Source: Planctomycetota bacterium
Lineage (GTDB): Bacteria; Planctomycetota; Phycisphaerae; Phycisphaerales; UBA1924
NCBI GenBank assembly: GCA_017303555.1
Contig: JAFLCN010000001.1
Location: 476,920 to 540,919, forward strand
DNA: 64,000 nt
Direction of reading: 5' to 3'
Shown: positions 19,218-29,077 of the stretch, piece by piece
Position numbering within the stretch: the first letter of the stretch is position 1
Layout of the letters: each line of letters starts with the position of its first letter
Position numbers and translations under genes: made by a program
Notes under the pieces: model-generated
Seen by the model: only the letters and a program-made list of their open reading frames with translations
What the model was told of the DNA's origin: nothing
Database searches by the model: none

Positions 19218-19728
19218 GCCGGTTGTCGAACGTGTACGGAATCTCGGGCGAATCGAACGCCACGCGGAACTTGTCCGGCTTGGCGTGGTTGTACGGCCTG
19301 GAGGGCAGGTTCACAAACGTCGCCTCGGTCGTCCCCACGTTGTGAACAGCGTGCAGCACCTGCTTGGGAATGACCACCAATCCCCGGTTGCGCTCGCCGA
19401 GCGTGAATTCGTTCACCATCCCGTGCGTGGGCGAATCCTTGCGTCGATCAAACAGCACGACCTTCAGCGCACCCGTCGCGACAAACAGCCGGTCGATCTG
19501 ATCCTCGTGATAGACCCAGCCCTTCACCTTGCCCGCTCGCACAACCGTGAGATAGCAATACACCATCGCCTCAGGGGTGATACCCCATGCCGGGTCGTAG
19601 ATTTCGCACAGTTCGCCCCGCTCATCGGCGTGCGTCGTCGCGTGGCGCACGATCACGCCATCAATCAACTTCGAAATCCGCTTTCCTTCCGCCGTCACCG
19701 TTGCGCCGTCGCGCTTTCCCTGGATCAT
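19207..19728 (-). CDS. RmlC-like cupin, dTDP-4-dehydrorhamnose 3,5-epimerase family
   Basis: Cupin of 173 residues with a good ribosome site (GGAGAGGGAACCACG) before ATG 19728. The fold is indicated by HADERGELCEIYDP, KGWVYHEDQIDRLFVATGAL, VVLFDRRKDSPTHG, LVVIPKQVLHAVHNVG and FVNLPSRPYNHAKPDKFRV, which match RmlC-type epimerases that act on nucleotide-linked keto sugars. Not all catalytic residues can be placed by eye, so a related keto-isomerase or non-epimerase cupin is possible. Overlap with the GT2 gene supports a role in deoxysugar or surface polysaccharide assembly. No rmlA, rmlB or rmlD lies nearby. Confidence 0.75.
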   Translation of the reverse strand: MIQGKRDGATVTAEGKRISKLIDGVIVRHATTHADERGELCEIYDPAWGITPEAMVYCYLTVVRAGKVKGWVYHEDQIDRLFVATGALKVVLFDRRKDSPTHGMVNEFTLGERNRGLVVIPKQVLHAVHNVGTTEATFVNLPSRPYNHAKPDKFRVAFDSPEIPYTFDNRLGW

Positions 19729-19839
19729 CGTGGTTCCCTCTCCGCGCCCTGTTGGACGCCGAATGAGGTTACGCCACGCCTTGCCCGGACATTTCAGACC
19801 AGGCGCACTTCTCCGAAAGCCGGGAAATCTTGCCCGCAG

Positions 19840-21423
19840 TTATGGGCAGACGAGGTCGGTGTACGCGAGGACAAACACGATGAAGTCCGCGTCGTCCACA
19901 ACATAATCGCCGTTCAAATCCGCGCGGCAGCCCTGGATCATCGCCGGATCAAAGCAGTCCAGCACGTTGTACGAAACCGCGAACGTGCTGAAGTCCGCAT
20001 CGTCCACCTGCCCGTCGTTGTTGAAATCGGCCCGGCAGATCGTCACCTGCGCTGGCGTGCTCGCCACCGTGCTGCACGCGTTGGTCGCGTAGCAGATCCA
20101 TTCACCCGCCCACGCCGGTGTCGGGTTCAGGATGCGCACCGAATTCGTTGCCGCACCGATCACGCGCGTCGCCCCGTACAGCCCGTCGGCCACCGGTTGC
20201 CCATCGCGCTTCCACGAATACGTGATGACCTGATTCGAGCTTGCCGCAGCGCCCAGGAAAATCGTCTGCGTCGCGTAGTTGAACCGCACGTTGTCCGGGT
20301 GATCGCTGAAGACCGGGCACAGATTCGCCGGCGCGAGGACCGCGGCATGCTGGAAGCGGCCCGGCTTCGGAGGCGTCAGCCCCGTGACCAGAATCCACCC
20401 GCTCTCGTTGATATCGCTGACAGAATCACCTCCGACGATTCCCCAAGCGCTCGAAGCCGGAGTCAGTCTCTGCGAAAGAAGGACCGGGTTCGAAGTGGGC
20501 GTGTACCACACGCACGCCGTCAGAAACGGGAAGCCCGGCCCCTGCACCCAGCCCACGATCGCGCCCGCATCGTTGATGCCCAATGCCGCACCTTCGGTCA
20601 TCGTCCCCAACGGCAGCATCCGCGTGCCCCCGGCCTCGTCCCACAAAATCGGCTTGGTCAGGCTTCCCTGCATCGCGTAACCGATCACCTGCCCCGAATT
20701 GTTCATGTCCGACGGCGTGAATCGATCCGTTCCCGCGATGAACGGGATATCGACCCGCGTTCCATCGGGCTGGCGCACGAACGCCTTGAAGTACGGCGAC
20801 GCCGACTGATTCACATACACCAGCACGCGGCCGTCGTCGGTGATGCGCTGGGCCGTTGCGAGCAGTTCACTCGGCAGGATCGGAATGTTGATCACGCCCC
20901 CCGCCGCCAGCCACACCTTGGGGCGGCTGAAACCCGGCGGGACATTCTGATACCCGGCGATGTCCCCAAGTGCGTTGATCGAGATCGCCATCGAGCGGTT
21001 CGTGCCCGACTGGCCGATGTTGAACGCCGTCGCCGGATCGGACCAGCGCGTCGCGTGCTCGGCGATGTAGTCATCACCGGAATAGATCGATGCCTCACCC
21101 ACCACCACGCCGTTATTCGCGATCCCGATCGGGCTCACCATAACGGCTGCCGGATTCGTCTGGCCGGGAATCGCGCTCAGCAGCGAGCGCACGCCCGTCG
21201 AAGGCTCCCACCGAAACCCACGCACCATCGTGGAGGTCGGAGCGGTGCCGATGACCTGCCCCGCGTTGTTGATACCCCGGGCTGTTGAAGTACCGATGCC
21301 GTTCTGCAGATCGCCCACATCGATGACGTCGTACGTCGGCTGCGCCAGCGCAAGCCCGCTCGCAAATGCCAAACCCACCACCCCGCCCCCAAACCACGCC
21401 GCGGCATTCTGGACAAAACGCAT
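19840..21423 (-). CDS. Dockerin-tagged HAF-repeat / Ig-like surface protein
   Basis: Exported 527-residue protein. ATG 21423 follows GGAGGTCCTGC, and the leader runs to about FASGLALAQ. Residues about 30-370 hold HAF-type extracellular repeats, each with a core like GINNAGQVIGTA, IANNGVVVGEAS, DMNNSGQVIGYAM and GINDAGAIVGWVQG, probably a propeller. Residues about 375-465 form an Ig-like domain (ITYSWKRDGQPVADG, AWAGEWICYATNACS). The tail is a complete double dockerin: DFNNDGQVDDADFSTF, linker with DCFDPAMIQGC, DLNGDYVVDDADFIVF, ending DLVCP. No enzymatic motif was seen. The gene stands between the cupin and the amino-acid-binding lipoprotein genes, interrupting the transporter cluster. Confidence 0.85.
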   Translation of the reverse strand: MRFVQNAAAWFGGGVVGLAFASGLALAQPTYDVIDVGDLQNGIGTSTARGINNAGQVIGTAPTSTMVRGFRWEPSTGVRSLLSAIPGQTNPAAVMVSPIGIANNGVVVGEASIYSGDDYIAEHATRWSDPATAFNIGQSGTNRSMAISINALGDIAGYQNVPPGFSRPKVWLAAGGVINIPILPSELLATAQRITDDGRVLVYVNQSASPYFKAFVRQPDGTRVDIPFIAGTDRFTPSDMNNSGQVIGYAMQGSLTKPILWDEAGGTRMLPLGTMTEGAALGINDAGAIVGWVQGPGFPFLTACVWYTPTSNPVLLSQRLTPASSAWGIVGGDSVSDINESGWILVTGLTPPKPGRFQHAAVLAPANLCPVFSDHPDNVRFNYATQTIFLGAAASSNQVITYSWKRDGQPVADGLYGATRVIGAATNSVRILNPTPAWAGEWICYATNACSTVASTPAQVTICRADFNNDGQVDDADFSTFAVSYNVLDCFDPAMIQGCRADLNGDYVVDDADFIVFVLAYTDLVCP

Positions 21424-21581
21424 GCAGGACCTCCGGAAACCGGGATTAATCACTCGCCCGATCCCGGATTTCCAGTGAGAACCGCTCGCAACTGCGAGAC
21501 TCTGATTCTCGGACCATGCGCGCCTTTATGAAGGATCGCTGCGGGCGATCCGCTGCATTTTTCACACTGCGACGTTCGGCT

Positions 21582-22832
21582 TCAGGGTTCAACCCGCGCA
21601 CGGAAGACCGGCTTGCCGCCCTTCATCTCGACAATGACAGCGGGCTTGACGGCGTCGCGCTTCTCGTTGATCGAGATGGTGCCGGTCACGCCCTTGAAAT
21701 CCTTCGTGGTTGCAATCGCGTCGCGAACTTTGCTTCCGTCGCTCGAACGTGCCCGTTGCATGGAATCGAACAACAGCCGCGCAGCGTCGTAGCCCAACGC
21801 CGCCAGTCCATCGGGGGTCTCGCCGAATGCGGCCTGATACTTCGTGACAAAGTTTTGAATTTCCGGAGTCGGCTGATCGGACGCGTAGTGATTTGAATAG
21901 AAGCTCCCCTCAATCGCCGCGCCGCCGTTCTTCGCGAGGTCCGACGAATCCCAGCCGTCGCCCCCCAGCAGGGGCATCTTCATTCCGAGCTTGCGTGCCT
22001 GCAGGGCGATATTCGCCACATCCGTGTAATACCCGGGAATGAACAGCAATTCGGCGCCCCGTTCCCGGATCTTCGTGAGCAGGGGATTGAAGTTCGCTTC
22101 TCCCTCGGTGTACGCCTCGATGGCGACGATTTCGCCGCCCATTTTCTTAAAGTTGCTTTCAAATTCATCCTTCAGCCCCACCGAATACGGCGCGGCCTGA
22201 TCGAACAGAATTGCCGCCTTTTTCACCTTCAGGTCCTGGGCCGCAAACTTCGCGCACGCGTAACCCTGGAATGGATCGATGAAGCAAACGCGGAAGATCA
22301 TGTCACCCACTGCAGTGCATTGCGGATTGGTGCTGCTCGGCGTAATCATCGGAACGCCGAACTGCTGAGCAATCGGTGCTCCGGCAAGCGTGATCCCGGA
22401 GGCCACTTCTCCCAAAACCGCTACAACCTTGTCGGCGGTAATCAACTTCGTCACGACAGTGCCAGCTTTTTCCTGCTTTCCTTCGGTGTCTTCGGACTTG
22501 AGAACGACCTTGTGTTTCTGGCCGCCGATCTCCAGTCCTCCGGCCTTGTTGACTTCCTCCACGGCGAGCTTGATTCCATTGTCCGTGGAAAGTCCAAAGG
22601 TCGCCTTTGAGCCTGTCAGTGACCCGTAATGCCCGATCACGATGTCACCCGCTGCCGCCGGAGCCGCGGCGGCGGACGTCGTCGTTCCACTCGGCGCGGC
22701 CTTGCCCGCGTTCGCGTTGCTCGGCGAAGTGCCGCTATCGCAGCCCGTCAGGGCGGCCAGCCCCAAACCAGCGCCGAGCGCCAGAGTGCGAACAAACGAG
22801 AGAACAGGACGGCGGGAGATCAGTGCGTGCAT
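21582..22832 (-). CDS. livK: Branched-chain amino-acid-binding lipoprotein (LivJ/LivK family)
   Basis: Substrate-binding protein of the Leu/Ile/Val ABC importer, 416 residues, anchored as a lipoprotein: ATG 22832, hydrophobic leader, lipobox LAALTGC, then an Ala/Ser/Thr-rich linker. The type I periplasmic-binding fold starts with DIVIGHYGSLTGSKATFGLS, followed by GIKLAVEEVNKAGGLEIGGQ, VLGEVASGITLAGAPIAQQ, MITPSSTNPQCTAVGD, VCFIDPFQGYACAKFA and LFIPGYYTDVANIALQAR. It is on the same strand as livHMGF but 3.8 kb upstream, with a dockerin protein and two glycan genes between. An amide- or other amino-acid-specific member is possible. Confidence 0.88.
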   Translation of the reverse strand: MHALISRRPVLSFVRTLALGAGLGLAALTGCDSGTSPSNANAGKAAPSGTTTSAAAAPAAAGDIVIGHYGSLTGSKATFGLSTDNGIKLAVEEVNKAGGLEIGGQKHKVVLKSEDTEGKQEKAGTVVTKLITADKVVAVLGEVASGITLAGAPIAQQFGVPMITPSSTNPQCTAVGDMIFRVCFIDPFQGYACAKFAAQDLKVKKAAILFDQAAPYSVGLKDEFESNFKKMGGEIVAIEAYTEGEANFNPLLTKIRERGAELLFIPGYYTDVANIALQARKLGMKMPLLGGDGWDSSDLAKNGGAAIEGSFYSNHYASDQPTPEIQNFVTKYQAAFGETPDGLAALGYDAARLLFDSMQRARSSDGSKVRDAIATTKDFKGVTGTISINEKRDAVKPAVIVEMKGGKPVFRARVEP

Positions 22833-23059
22833 GAGTGGGTTCCGAGGAAGCGGGCGAGCGAGAGTCCGTCGCCGGCAGGGCACAAGTCTATCGGACTTTC
22901 TTCATCCCGCACCTTCGTACAAGCGGTTGCGGCTCCCGGCTCGGTTCTCGCCCCGAATCGGGCGGATTCCCGGCTTTTTCGTTGACCCATCTCCCACCTT
23001 CCGCGATAGTTGATCCGCAGGCACACGCCCTCCCGCCCTGCCCAGAGGAGTCGACCCCG

Positions 23060-26000
23060 ATGTCATCGCTGAAGTACCTTGCCGCGGCACTCGCCGCGGG
23101 CCTTTCCTGCCTCGCCTTCGCTCAGCCGTCGAGCGTCGAGCACGTCCCCGTTGCCCAGACCTTCGGCGAAGTCTCCGGCATCACGCAGCGCGAGCCCGAT
23201 GTGCCCCGGGAAGAGGAAACCGTTGGCCTCTTCTTCCGGGTCAGCTTCCAGTTCACCTACGACAAGGTCTGCATCTACTACACCACCGACGGCAGCGATC
23301 CATCCGGTGCGTTCGGGACGCCGACGGGCACCACTCAGGTGTTGACAAACGACGCCGCGACGATCTCGTTCGTGCGCAATGAAAACAGCGGCGGCACCCG
23401 CGACTGGTGGAAGGGCACGCTGCCTGCGCCGACTCGGGCATACGCCAAGAACATCAAGTACAAGATCAGCGCGTGGAAGCCTTTCAACGGCGGCGAAGTC
23501 TTCGCCAACGGTGGCGGCGCGTATTCGTACTTCACCAAGCTGGCGTGGCCGGGCCGCGGCGCGGGCAACGCGAATCCGGGCGAGGGCTACCCACCGATCT
23601 CGTTCTATAAAGAAGAAGCGATCTTCGGCAACAACTTCTGCGCCGGCCAGCTCGATCAGAACGGCACGCTCTACGACTTCCACTTCCCCACCGTTGGAGG
23701 CATCTACGGCGTCGGGACACGCAACGAGGGATATGTCGATGGCCCCGATACCTTCCCGCCCGGCCTGCCGCTCGGGTGGCGCGGACAGATGCACATCAAC
23801 CAGGCGATGATCGGCATCCGCACGCCCGGTGATGGCCTTACGCACTGGCTGAGCAATCCGAACGGCGTTTCGTTTACAAATATCCAGCAGTCGTACGTGC
23901 CGACGAGCAACACGATCCTGACATCGCAGACGCTGAACGCGAACGGCAACAACATCAGCATCTCGCAGGTGGACTTCGCGCCCGCAGGCATCAACTGGCC
24001 CGCGGATCAGAATTTCCAGTCGCAGAAGCAGATCTACATCAAGCGCCTGACGCTGACCAACAACACCGCGAACGCGCAGGATGTGAATGTCTACTGGTAT
24101 CTCGACCCGGCCCTGAACGGCGGCGACAACTACGACGGCATGTTCGTTGATGCACCCCGCAGCGCGATGGTCGCGTTCGACAACACGTTCCGTGTCGTGA
24201 CAGGAACCGGCACCGGCTTCAGCGATCCGAACGAATACAACCCCACCACGTCGAGCGGCTACACCAAGGACAAATCGCTCTACCTCGCCAGCGCCATGAA
24301 GGTAAACGGTCCGGGCGGCAACACACTCTCCGCGGGCACCGAGTTCTGGCGCGACACATCCCCCGACAACAGCCAAGGCTGGATGGGCCTGAAGTGGACG
24401 CTTTCGCCCGGCGTGCCCGTGACCATCGACATCCTGATGGTCGGCGTGCACGATGATTTCGCCGGCGCAACGCAGACGTACACGGTCAAGGCTTCGAACA
24501 TCATCAACTGGCTCTACAACACCGACATCGGTCTCATCCGCCAGATCACCGACCTCTACTGGGATAACTGGCTTCACTCCGGCACGACCGTCACCACGCC
24601 GGACGCCGAGTACAACGCCCTCATGAACCGCGGCCTGCTCGCAACCGCACTTCACTGCGACGCTGTGAACGGAGGCGTGATCGCAGGCTTCCACAACGGC
24701 GCGTATCCGTATGTCTGGCCGCGCGATGCGGTGTATGCCGCCGTGACGCTGGCCCGCACCGGCCACCTGCAGGAGTCGTTCAACGTCTACAAGTGGATGC
24801 GTGACACGTGCTACCGCGACTTTGAAACGTGGGACGGCGGCAACACGCCCCCCGGCAACGCCATCGGCAACAACCCGCTCTACGGCACGCGCAAGGGTTT
24901 CTGGAAACAGAAGTACAGCACCGACGGCTACGTGATCTGGGGCGCGCCGCAGATCGATGAGACGGCTGTGCTGCCCTGGGGCCTCTATTACCACTACAAG
25001 ATGAACGCCGACAGCGGCTTGCTCGGTTCGTTCGTTGATCAGGTGCGCGATTCGGTCTACACGATCACGCAGACCTCGGTGAACGACCCGTCGCGCCTCA
25101 AGGTCGCGTTCGGCCTGATGTATTCCAACAATGTCTGGGAAGATTCGTACGACACGTTCATCTACAGCAACGCGAATGTGCATCGCGGGCTGAAGGATGC
25201 CGCGAACATCTTCACCGTGCTGGGGCTTGGCTCGGAAGCCGCGACCGCCAGCGGCAAGGCCAATGCGCTGCTCCCCGCGCTCAACGCACGCCTCGACTGG
25301 AACGGCGAAAACACCGACATCTCGCAGCTCGGCATCGTCTATCCCTTCGAGAGCCACAGCGCAACCGATGCACGCGTCGCCAAAGTCGTCGATCGCATCA
25401 ACGGCGTCGCGACCGACACTTTCGGCAACAATCATCCGCTCATCAACTTCAGCGGCCAGCACCAGAACACCATCAACCGTTACTGGGGCGACAGCTACTG
25501 GAACGGCGGCCCCTGGTTCCTTTCGACGCTCTGGTACGGTCTCTACTACGCCCAGCGCGCCGACCTCACACCCGGCAAAGCCGACATCGACAATCACAAG
25601 TCGCGCATCGATCTCATGATCGACCGCCTCGGCCCCGCGGGCATGGGCGCGGAGCAGATCGCGTACGACAACTCGGTCCTCTACCCCGGCTTCGTGCTCC
25701 AGACCGCGTGGCCCAACGCGTGGGAGAGCATGAGCACCTTCGTCGATTCGGTCATGGCCTTCGCCGGTTACGACCCGGATGCACCGAATCAACTCATGAA
25801 CTTCAAGCCCAAGCTGCCTACGGCCTGGTCCGCCATGACATTCAACAACATCATCCTCGAGCACCAACCGAGCGCCAAGCGCCATCAGGTTGATTTGACA
25901 GTGAGCGAGAACACCGCGGTCCCGAGCTTCTCAACCTTCACGCACTCATTCGTCAACGACAGCGGCTTCGCGCTCGCCGTCAACACCGTCGTTCGCGTCC

Positions 26001-26341
26001 CCGCAAGCAGCGCAATCGCGGGCGTCTTCCGCAACGGCGCCCCGTTCTCGTTCACCTACAATGCCGCGATCGGCTCGGTCGCTATCAATTCCTCCCTCGA
26101 TACCGGCGCGGGCTCCATCACCAACTTCGTCGTCGCCACCGGCTGTCCCGCCGATCTCAATAACGACGGCGTCGTCGAAGACTCCGATTTCGTCATCTTC
26201 GCGAATTCGTACAACATTCTCGACTGCGCCGATCCATCGATGCCCGCGAACTGCCCGGGCGATCTAAATTTCGACGGAATCGTCGATGACACCGATTTCG
26301 TGATCTTCGCAGGCGCATACGACCTGCTCATCTGCCCGTAA
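23060..26341 (+). CDS. Dockerin-tagged GH15-like glucoamylase/glucodextranase
   Basis: Secreted alpha-glucan hydrolase candidate, 1093 residues. ATG 23060 lies behind AGAGGAG; signal peptide MSSLKYLAAALAAGLSCLAF. Residues about 40-170 form a beta domain with IYYTTDGSDPSGAFG; about 200-480 resemble the beta-sandwich that precedes GH15 catalytic barrels. The (alpha/alpha)6 barrel spans about 525-930: YPYVWPRDAVYAAVTLARTG with WPRDA at 553-557, QIDETAVLPWG with E634, and GAEQIAYDN with E865 as likely catalytic acids, then PNAWESMSTF. The C-terminal dockerin is complete (DLNNDGVVEDSDFVIF and DLNFDGIVDDTDFVIF). It begins a likely three-gene unit and is divergent from the binding-protein gene. Confidence 0.88.
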   Translation: MSSLKYLAAALAAGLSCLAFAQPSSVEHVPVAQTFGEVSGITQREPDVPREEETVGLFFRVSFQFTYDKVCIYYTTDGSDPSGAFGTPTGTTQVLTNDAATISFVRNENSGGTRDWWKGTLPAPTRAYAKNIKYKISAWKPFNGGEVFANGGGAYSYFTKLAWPGRGAGNANPGEGYPPISFYKEEAIFGNNFCAGQLDQNGTLYDFHFPTVGGIYGVGTRNEGYVDGPDTFPPGLPLGWRGQMHINQAMIGIRTPGDGLTHWLSNPNGVSFTNIQQSYVPTSNTILTSQTLNANGNNISISQVDFAPAGINWPADQNFQSQKQIYIKRLTLTNNTANAQDVNVYWYLDPALNGGDNYDGMFVDAPRSAMVAFDNTFRVVTGTGTGFSDPNEYNPTTSSGYTKDKSLYLASAMKVNGPGGNTLSAGTEFWRDTSPDNSQGWMGLKWTLSPGVPVTIDILMVGVHDDFAGATQTYTVKASNIINWLYNTDIGLIRQITDLYWDNWLHSGTTVTTPDAEYNALMNRGLLATALHCDAVNGGVIAGFHNGAYPYVWPRDAVYAAVTLARTGHLQESFNVYKWMRDTCYRDFETWDGGNTPPGNAIGNNPLYGTRKGFWKQKYSTDGYVIWGAPQIDETAVLPWGLYYHYKMNADSGLLGSFVDQVRDSVYTITQTSVNDPSRLKVAFGLMYSNNVWEDSYDTFIYSNANVHRGLKDAANIFTVLGLGSEAATASGKANALLPALNARLDWNGENTDISQLGIVYPFESHSATDARVAKVVDRINGVATDTFGNNHPLINFSGQHQNTINRYWGDSYWNGGPWFLSTLWYGLYYAQRADLTPGKADIDNHKSRIDLMIDRLGPAGMGAEQIAYDNSVLYPGFVLQTAWPNAWESMSTFVDSVMAFAGYDPDAPNQLMNFKPKLPTAWSAMTFNNIILEHQPSAKRHQVDLTVSENTAVPSFSTFTHSFVNDSGFALAVNTVVRVPASSAIAGVFRNGAPFSFTYNAAIGSVAINSSLDTGAGSITNFVVATGCPADLNNDGVVEDSDFVIFANSYNILDCADPSMPANCPGDLNFDGIVDDTDFVIFAGAYDLLICP

Positions 26342-26395
26342 CGTCACCTTCGAAAACTGGCGGGTACATACGATGCGGCTTTGGGGAGGTGGTTG

Positions 26396-27760
26396 ATGAA
26401 ACTCACGATCCAGAGTGCCGGCCGGGTGCTGGCGATCGCGCTGCTCTGCGTGCTTCTCGCTCCGTTCGAGAACGCGCAGGCGACACTCCCGCTCGACTTT
26501 TCCTTCGATACCGACGGTGAAGGAAGCATGGACGCCGGAGGCCAGGGTGGCCTGGTCTCCGTGAGCGTCGGGGCGCGCAAGGTGAGCGCCGGAGGCAGCA
26601 CCGGTGGCGGCTTCGTCTACGCGACGATGAACGCCGAGGCCGAGATCATCGTGCTCGATTCGGTGACGCTCCTCCAGATCCGCTACACATCCGATCGCGC
26701 CGGCGCCAGTTGGGGGTACATGACCCTCGATCTCGAGATCGACATTCCCCGCCGCGTCGCGTACAACGTGGACGAGGGCGGCGAATCCAGTCAGATCTCA
26801 TGGTCCGCATCGACTCCCGGCGGCATCAACCCCTGGATCGAGCCCGGACGGCTGAGCGTGCAGTGCAATTTCACCTGTGAACCCGGGCACTCGTCCACAT
26901 GGACGATGGCATTGGCCGACGACCATCGCGTTCTCGACTACCGCTCGGACTTCATGGGACCGCCGACCAGCGACGGGTGGGCGTACAGCTCATTCCGCGT
27001 GCAGAGCGCATCGACCGGCAACGACGCCCAGGGCTTTTACGTCAACGGCATCGTCCCGACGACTCCCAACTCCGGCGGCCCGTGGAGCGAGCTCCGCTAT
27101 ACCAGAACCATTCCCGCGCTTTCCGACTTCAATCTCTACGTGCTGTACAGATATTGCTCCCACGTCTCGTGCACCGGTTCACCCGTGCAGGCCATGCAGA
27201 ACGCGTACGTCCGGCTCCTCGATTCGGAAGGAATGACGATCGCGGAGGGTGGTTTCAACGATGCCTGGGTTGCGCAATATGGAAATGTACTCGTCACCAC
27301 CGCATCGCAATCGGCTTTAAGCGGCGTCGGATCGCTCGGCGCCAACGGCTCGGGGAACGTCTCATTCTCGCGATTCGGTCCGACACTGCACGCATCGGCT
27401 TTCTCCAGCCCCCGTACGGTTTCGCTCTCCGAGATTCTGCCCCGCCCGGTTCATGCGGTTCAACTCGTCTTCGCCTTCTGGCCCGGGTTCTATCCACCGC
27501 ACGGCGCCTCGACGCTCGGCTTCATGCGCTTTGACTACCTCGAACTCTCCGGTGCCCGCTCGTGCCTGGCCGACAACACACTCGATAACACCGTCGACGA
27601 CGAGGACTTTGTCAACTTTGTCGCCGGCTACGACGTGCTCGATTGCAACGCCTTCGCGATGGCGCCCGGCTGCCCGGCCGATATCGATCAGAACGGAGTC
27701 GTGGACGACGCCGATTTCGTGCTCTTTGCCCTCGCGTACAACGACTTGATCTGCCCCTGA
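26396..27760 (+). CDS. Dockerin-tagged secreted protein of unknown function
   Basis: Exported 454-residue protein. ATG 26396 sits behind GGGGAGGTGGTTG, and the leader MKLTIQSAGRVLAIALLC ends near AQA. The mature protein begins LPLDFSFDTDGEGSMDAGGQ and looks like a jelly-roll or concanavalin-like beta-sandwich; a matching late segment, FDYLELSGARSCLAD, is typical of binding modules. Cysteines at HVSCTGS and CNFTCEPG may form disulphides. I recognise no catalytic site. The dockerin is present, but the first loop reads DNTLDNTVDDEDF, slightly degenerate. Spacing to neighbours is 54 bases upstream and only 6 downstream, so it is probably co-transcribed with the GH15-like and GH53 genes. Confidence 0.78.
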   Translation: MKLTIQSAGRVLAIALLCVLLAPFENAQATLPLDFSFDTDGEGSMDAGGQGGLVSVSVGARKVSAGGSTGGGFVYATMNAEAEIIVLDSVTLLQIRYTSDRAGASWGYMTLDLEIDIPRRVAYNVDEGGESSQISWSASTPGGINPWIEPGRLSVQCNFTCEPGHSSTWTMALADDHRVLDYRSDFMGPPTSDGWAYSSFRVQSASTGNDAQGFYVNGIVPTTPNSGGPWSELRYTRTIPALSDFNLYVLYRYCSHVSCTGSPVQAMQNAYVRLLDSEGMTIAEGGFNDAWVAQYGNVLVTTASQSALSGVGSLGANGSGNVSFSRFGPTLHASAFSSPRTVSLSEILPRPVHAVQLVFAFWPGFYPPHGASTLGFMRFDYLELSGARSCLADNTLDNTVDDEDFVNFVAGYDVLDCNAFAMAPGCPADIDQNGVVDDADFVLFALAYNDLICP

Positions 27761-27766
27761 CTCGCA

Positions 27767-29077
27767 ATGCCCGTTCCGTTCCCAAAGTCGTTCATCCCGT
27801 TGCGTTCGGCTCAGTTCGCCGCCGCGGCATGTGCTTGCCTCGTCGGAATCTCCGGACATGCAGCCGAGACGATCCGCGCCGTCGATTGCTCTTTTATCCC
27901 CCAGATCGAATCGCTGGGGGGAGTCTTCCGCTCGCAAAGCCAGCCCGTTGACCCCATTGCCTTCTTCGCCTCCCAGGGCATCAACACCGTCCGCCTCCGC
28001 GTCTGGCATTCGCCCGCCGACGGATTCTGCGACACAGCCCAAACCCTCGCCCTCGCGCAGCGTGCGCACGCCGGCGGCATGAAGCTGCTTATCGACTTCC
28101 ACTACTCCGACTCCTGGGCCGATCCCGGTCAACAGAACAAGCCCGCTTCGTGGTCCTCACTTTCCTTCCCGCAGCTCAAAACCGCGATCCGCCTCTACAC
28201 GCTCCAAACGCTCTCGGCGCTCGCGGCACAAGGCACGCCCGCCGATATCGTTCAGCTCGGCAACGAAATCACCGGCGGAATGCTCTGGATCGACGGCAAG
28301 GTCTCCTTCTGGGGCGATCCCAATTGGCAGAATCTCGCCGAACTGCTCAATGCCGGCGCAGAAGGTGTCCGCCTCTCGCCCGGCGGCGACGAGATTCGCA
28401 TCATGCTCCACATCGATCGCGGAGGCGACAACCCCGGAACCCGCGCGTTCTTCGATCGCGCCGAGCAGTACGCCGTCGATTACGACATGATCGGGCTTTC
28501 CTACTACCCGTGGTGGCACGGCACGCTCGATGATCTGCGCACGAACGTGGCCGATGCCGCCGATCGCTACGGCAAGCCCGTGCTCATCGCCGAAACCGCC
28601 TACCCGTGGTCGCTCGCCTGGGCGGATGCGCAGAACAACTTCGTCTGGCAGACCTCGCAGCTTCTTCCCGGCTTTGACGCGACCCCGCACGACCAGCGCG
28701 AGTTTCTCGAATCGCTCTTCGATATCCAGCGCCGTGTCACAAAAGACCTCGGCGCGGGCGTCTGCTACTGGGCGCCGGAGTACGCACCCTTCACGGGCCT
28801 CCCCTCTCCGTGGGAGAATCTCGCGCTCTTCGATTTCTCGGGCAACGCTCTCGAAGCGTGGCATGCGTTCACGCCGTTCTGCGCCGGAGATCTGAACGCG
28901 GATCGCATCGTGGACGACGCCGACTTTGTCGCGTTCGCGCACGCCTACAACCTGCTCGACTGCGCCGATCCCGCGATGCCTCAGCGCTGCCCGGCCGATC
29001 TCAATTTCGACAACGCCGCCGACGACGCCGACTTCGTGCTCTTTGCCGGCGCATACGACCAGCTCGTCTGCCCCTGA
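27767..29077 (+). CDS. Dockerin-tagged GH53 endo-beta-1,4-galactanase
   Basis: Secreted arabinogalactan endo-1,4-beta-galactosidase, 436 residues, which cuts galactan side chains of pectin or algal galactans. A Cys/Ala-rich signal peptide ends around SGHAAE. The (beta/alpha)8 clan-A barrel shows RAVDCSFIPQIESLGG, NTVRLRVWHSPADG, LLIDFHYSDSWADPGQQNKP, acid/base E167 in QLGNEITGGMLW, GLSYYPWWHG and nucleophile E276 in VLIAETAYPW. This is a near-textbook GH53 set. The C-terminal 65 residues form a full double dockerin. The six-base gap after the previous gene implies one transcript. Confidence 0.92.
   Translation: MPVPFPKSFIPLRSAQFAAAACACLVGISGHAAETIRAVDCSFIPQIESLGGVFRSQSQPVDPIAFFASQGINTVRLRVWHSPADGFCDTAQTLALAQRAHAGGMKLLIDFHYSDSWADPGQQNKPASWSSLSFPQLKTAIRLYTLQTLSALAAQGTPADIVQLGNEITGGMLWIDGKVSFWGDPNWQNLAELLNAGAEGVRLSPGGDEIRIMLHIDRGGDNPGTRAFFDRAEQYAVDYDMIGLSYYPWWHGTLDDLRTNVADAADRYGKPVLIAETAYPWSLAWADAQNNFVWQTSQLLPGFDATPHDQREFLESLFDIQRRVTKDLGAGVCYWAPEYAPFTGLPSPWENLALFDFSGNALEAWHAFTPFCAGDLNADRIVDDADFVAFAHAYNLLDCADPAMPQRCPADLNFDNAADDADFVLFAGAYDQLVCP

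Noticed and set aside
23063..25885. 940-codon minus-strand open frame
   Set aside because: It lies wholly antisense to the GH15-like gene, has no ribosome site or family resemblance, and its Arg/Val/Ala-rich composition is what high third-position G+C produces on the opposite strand.
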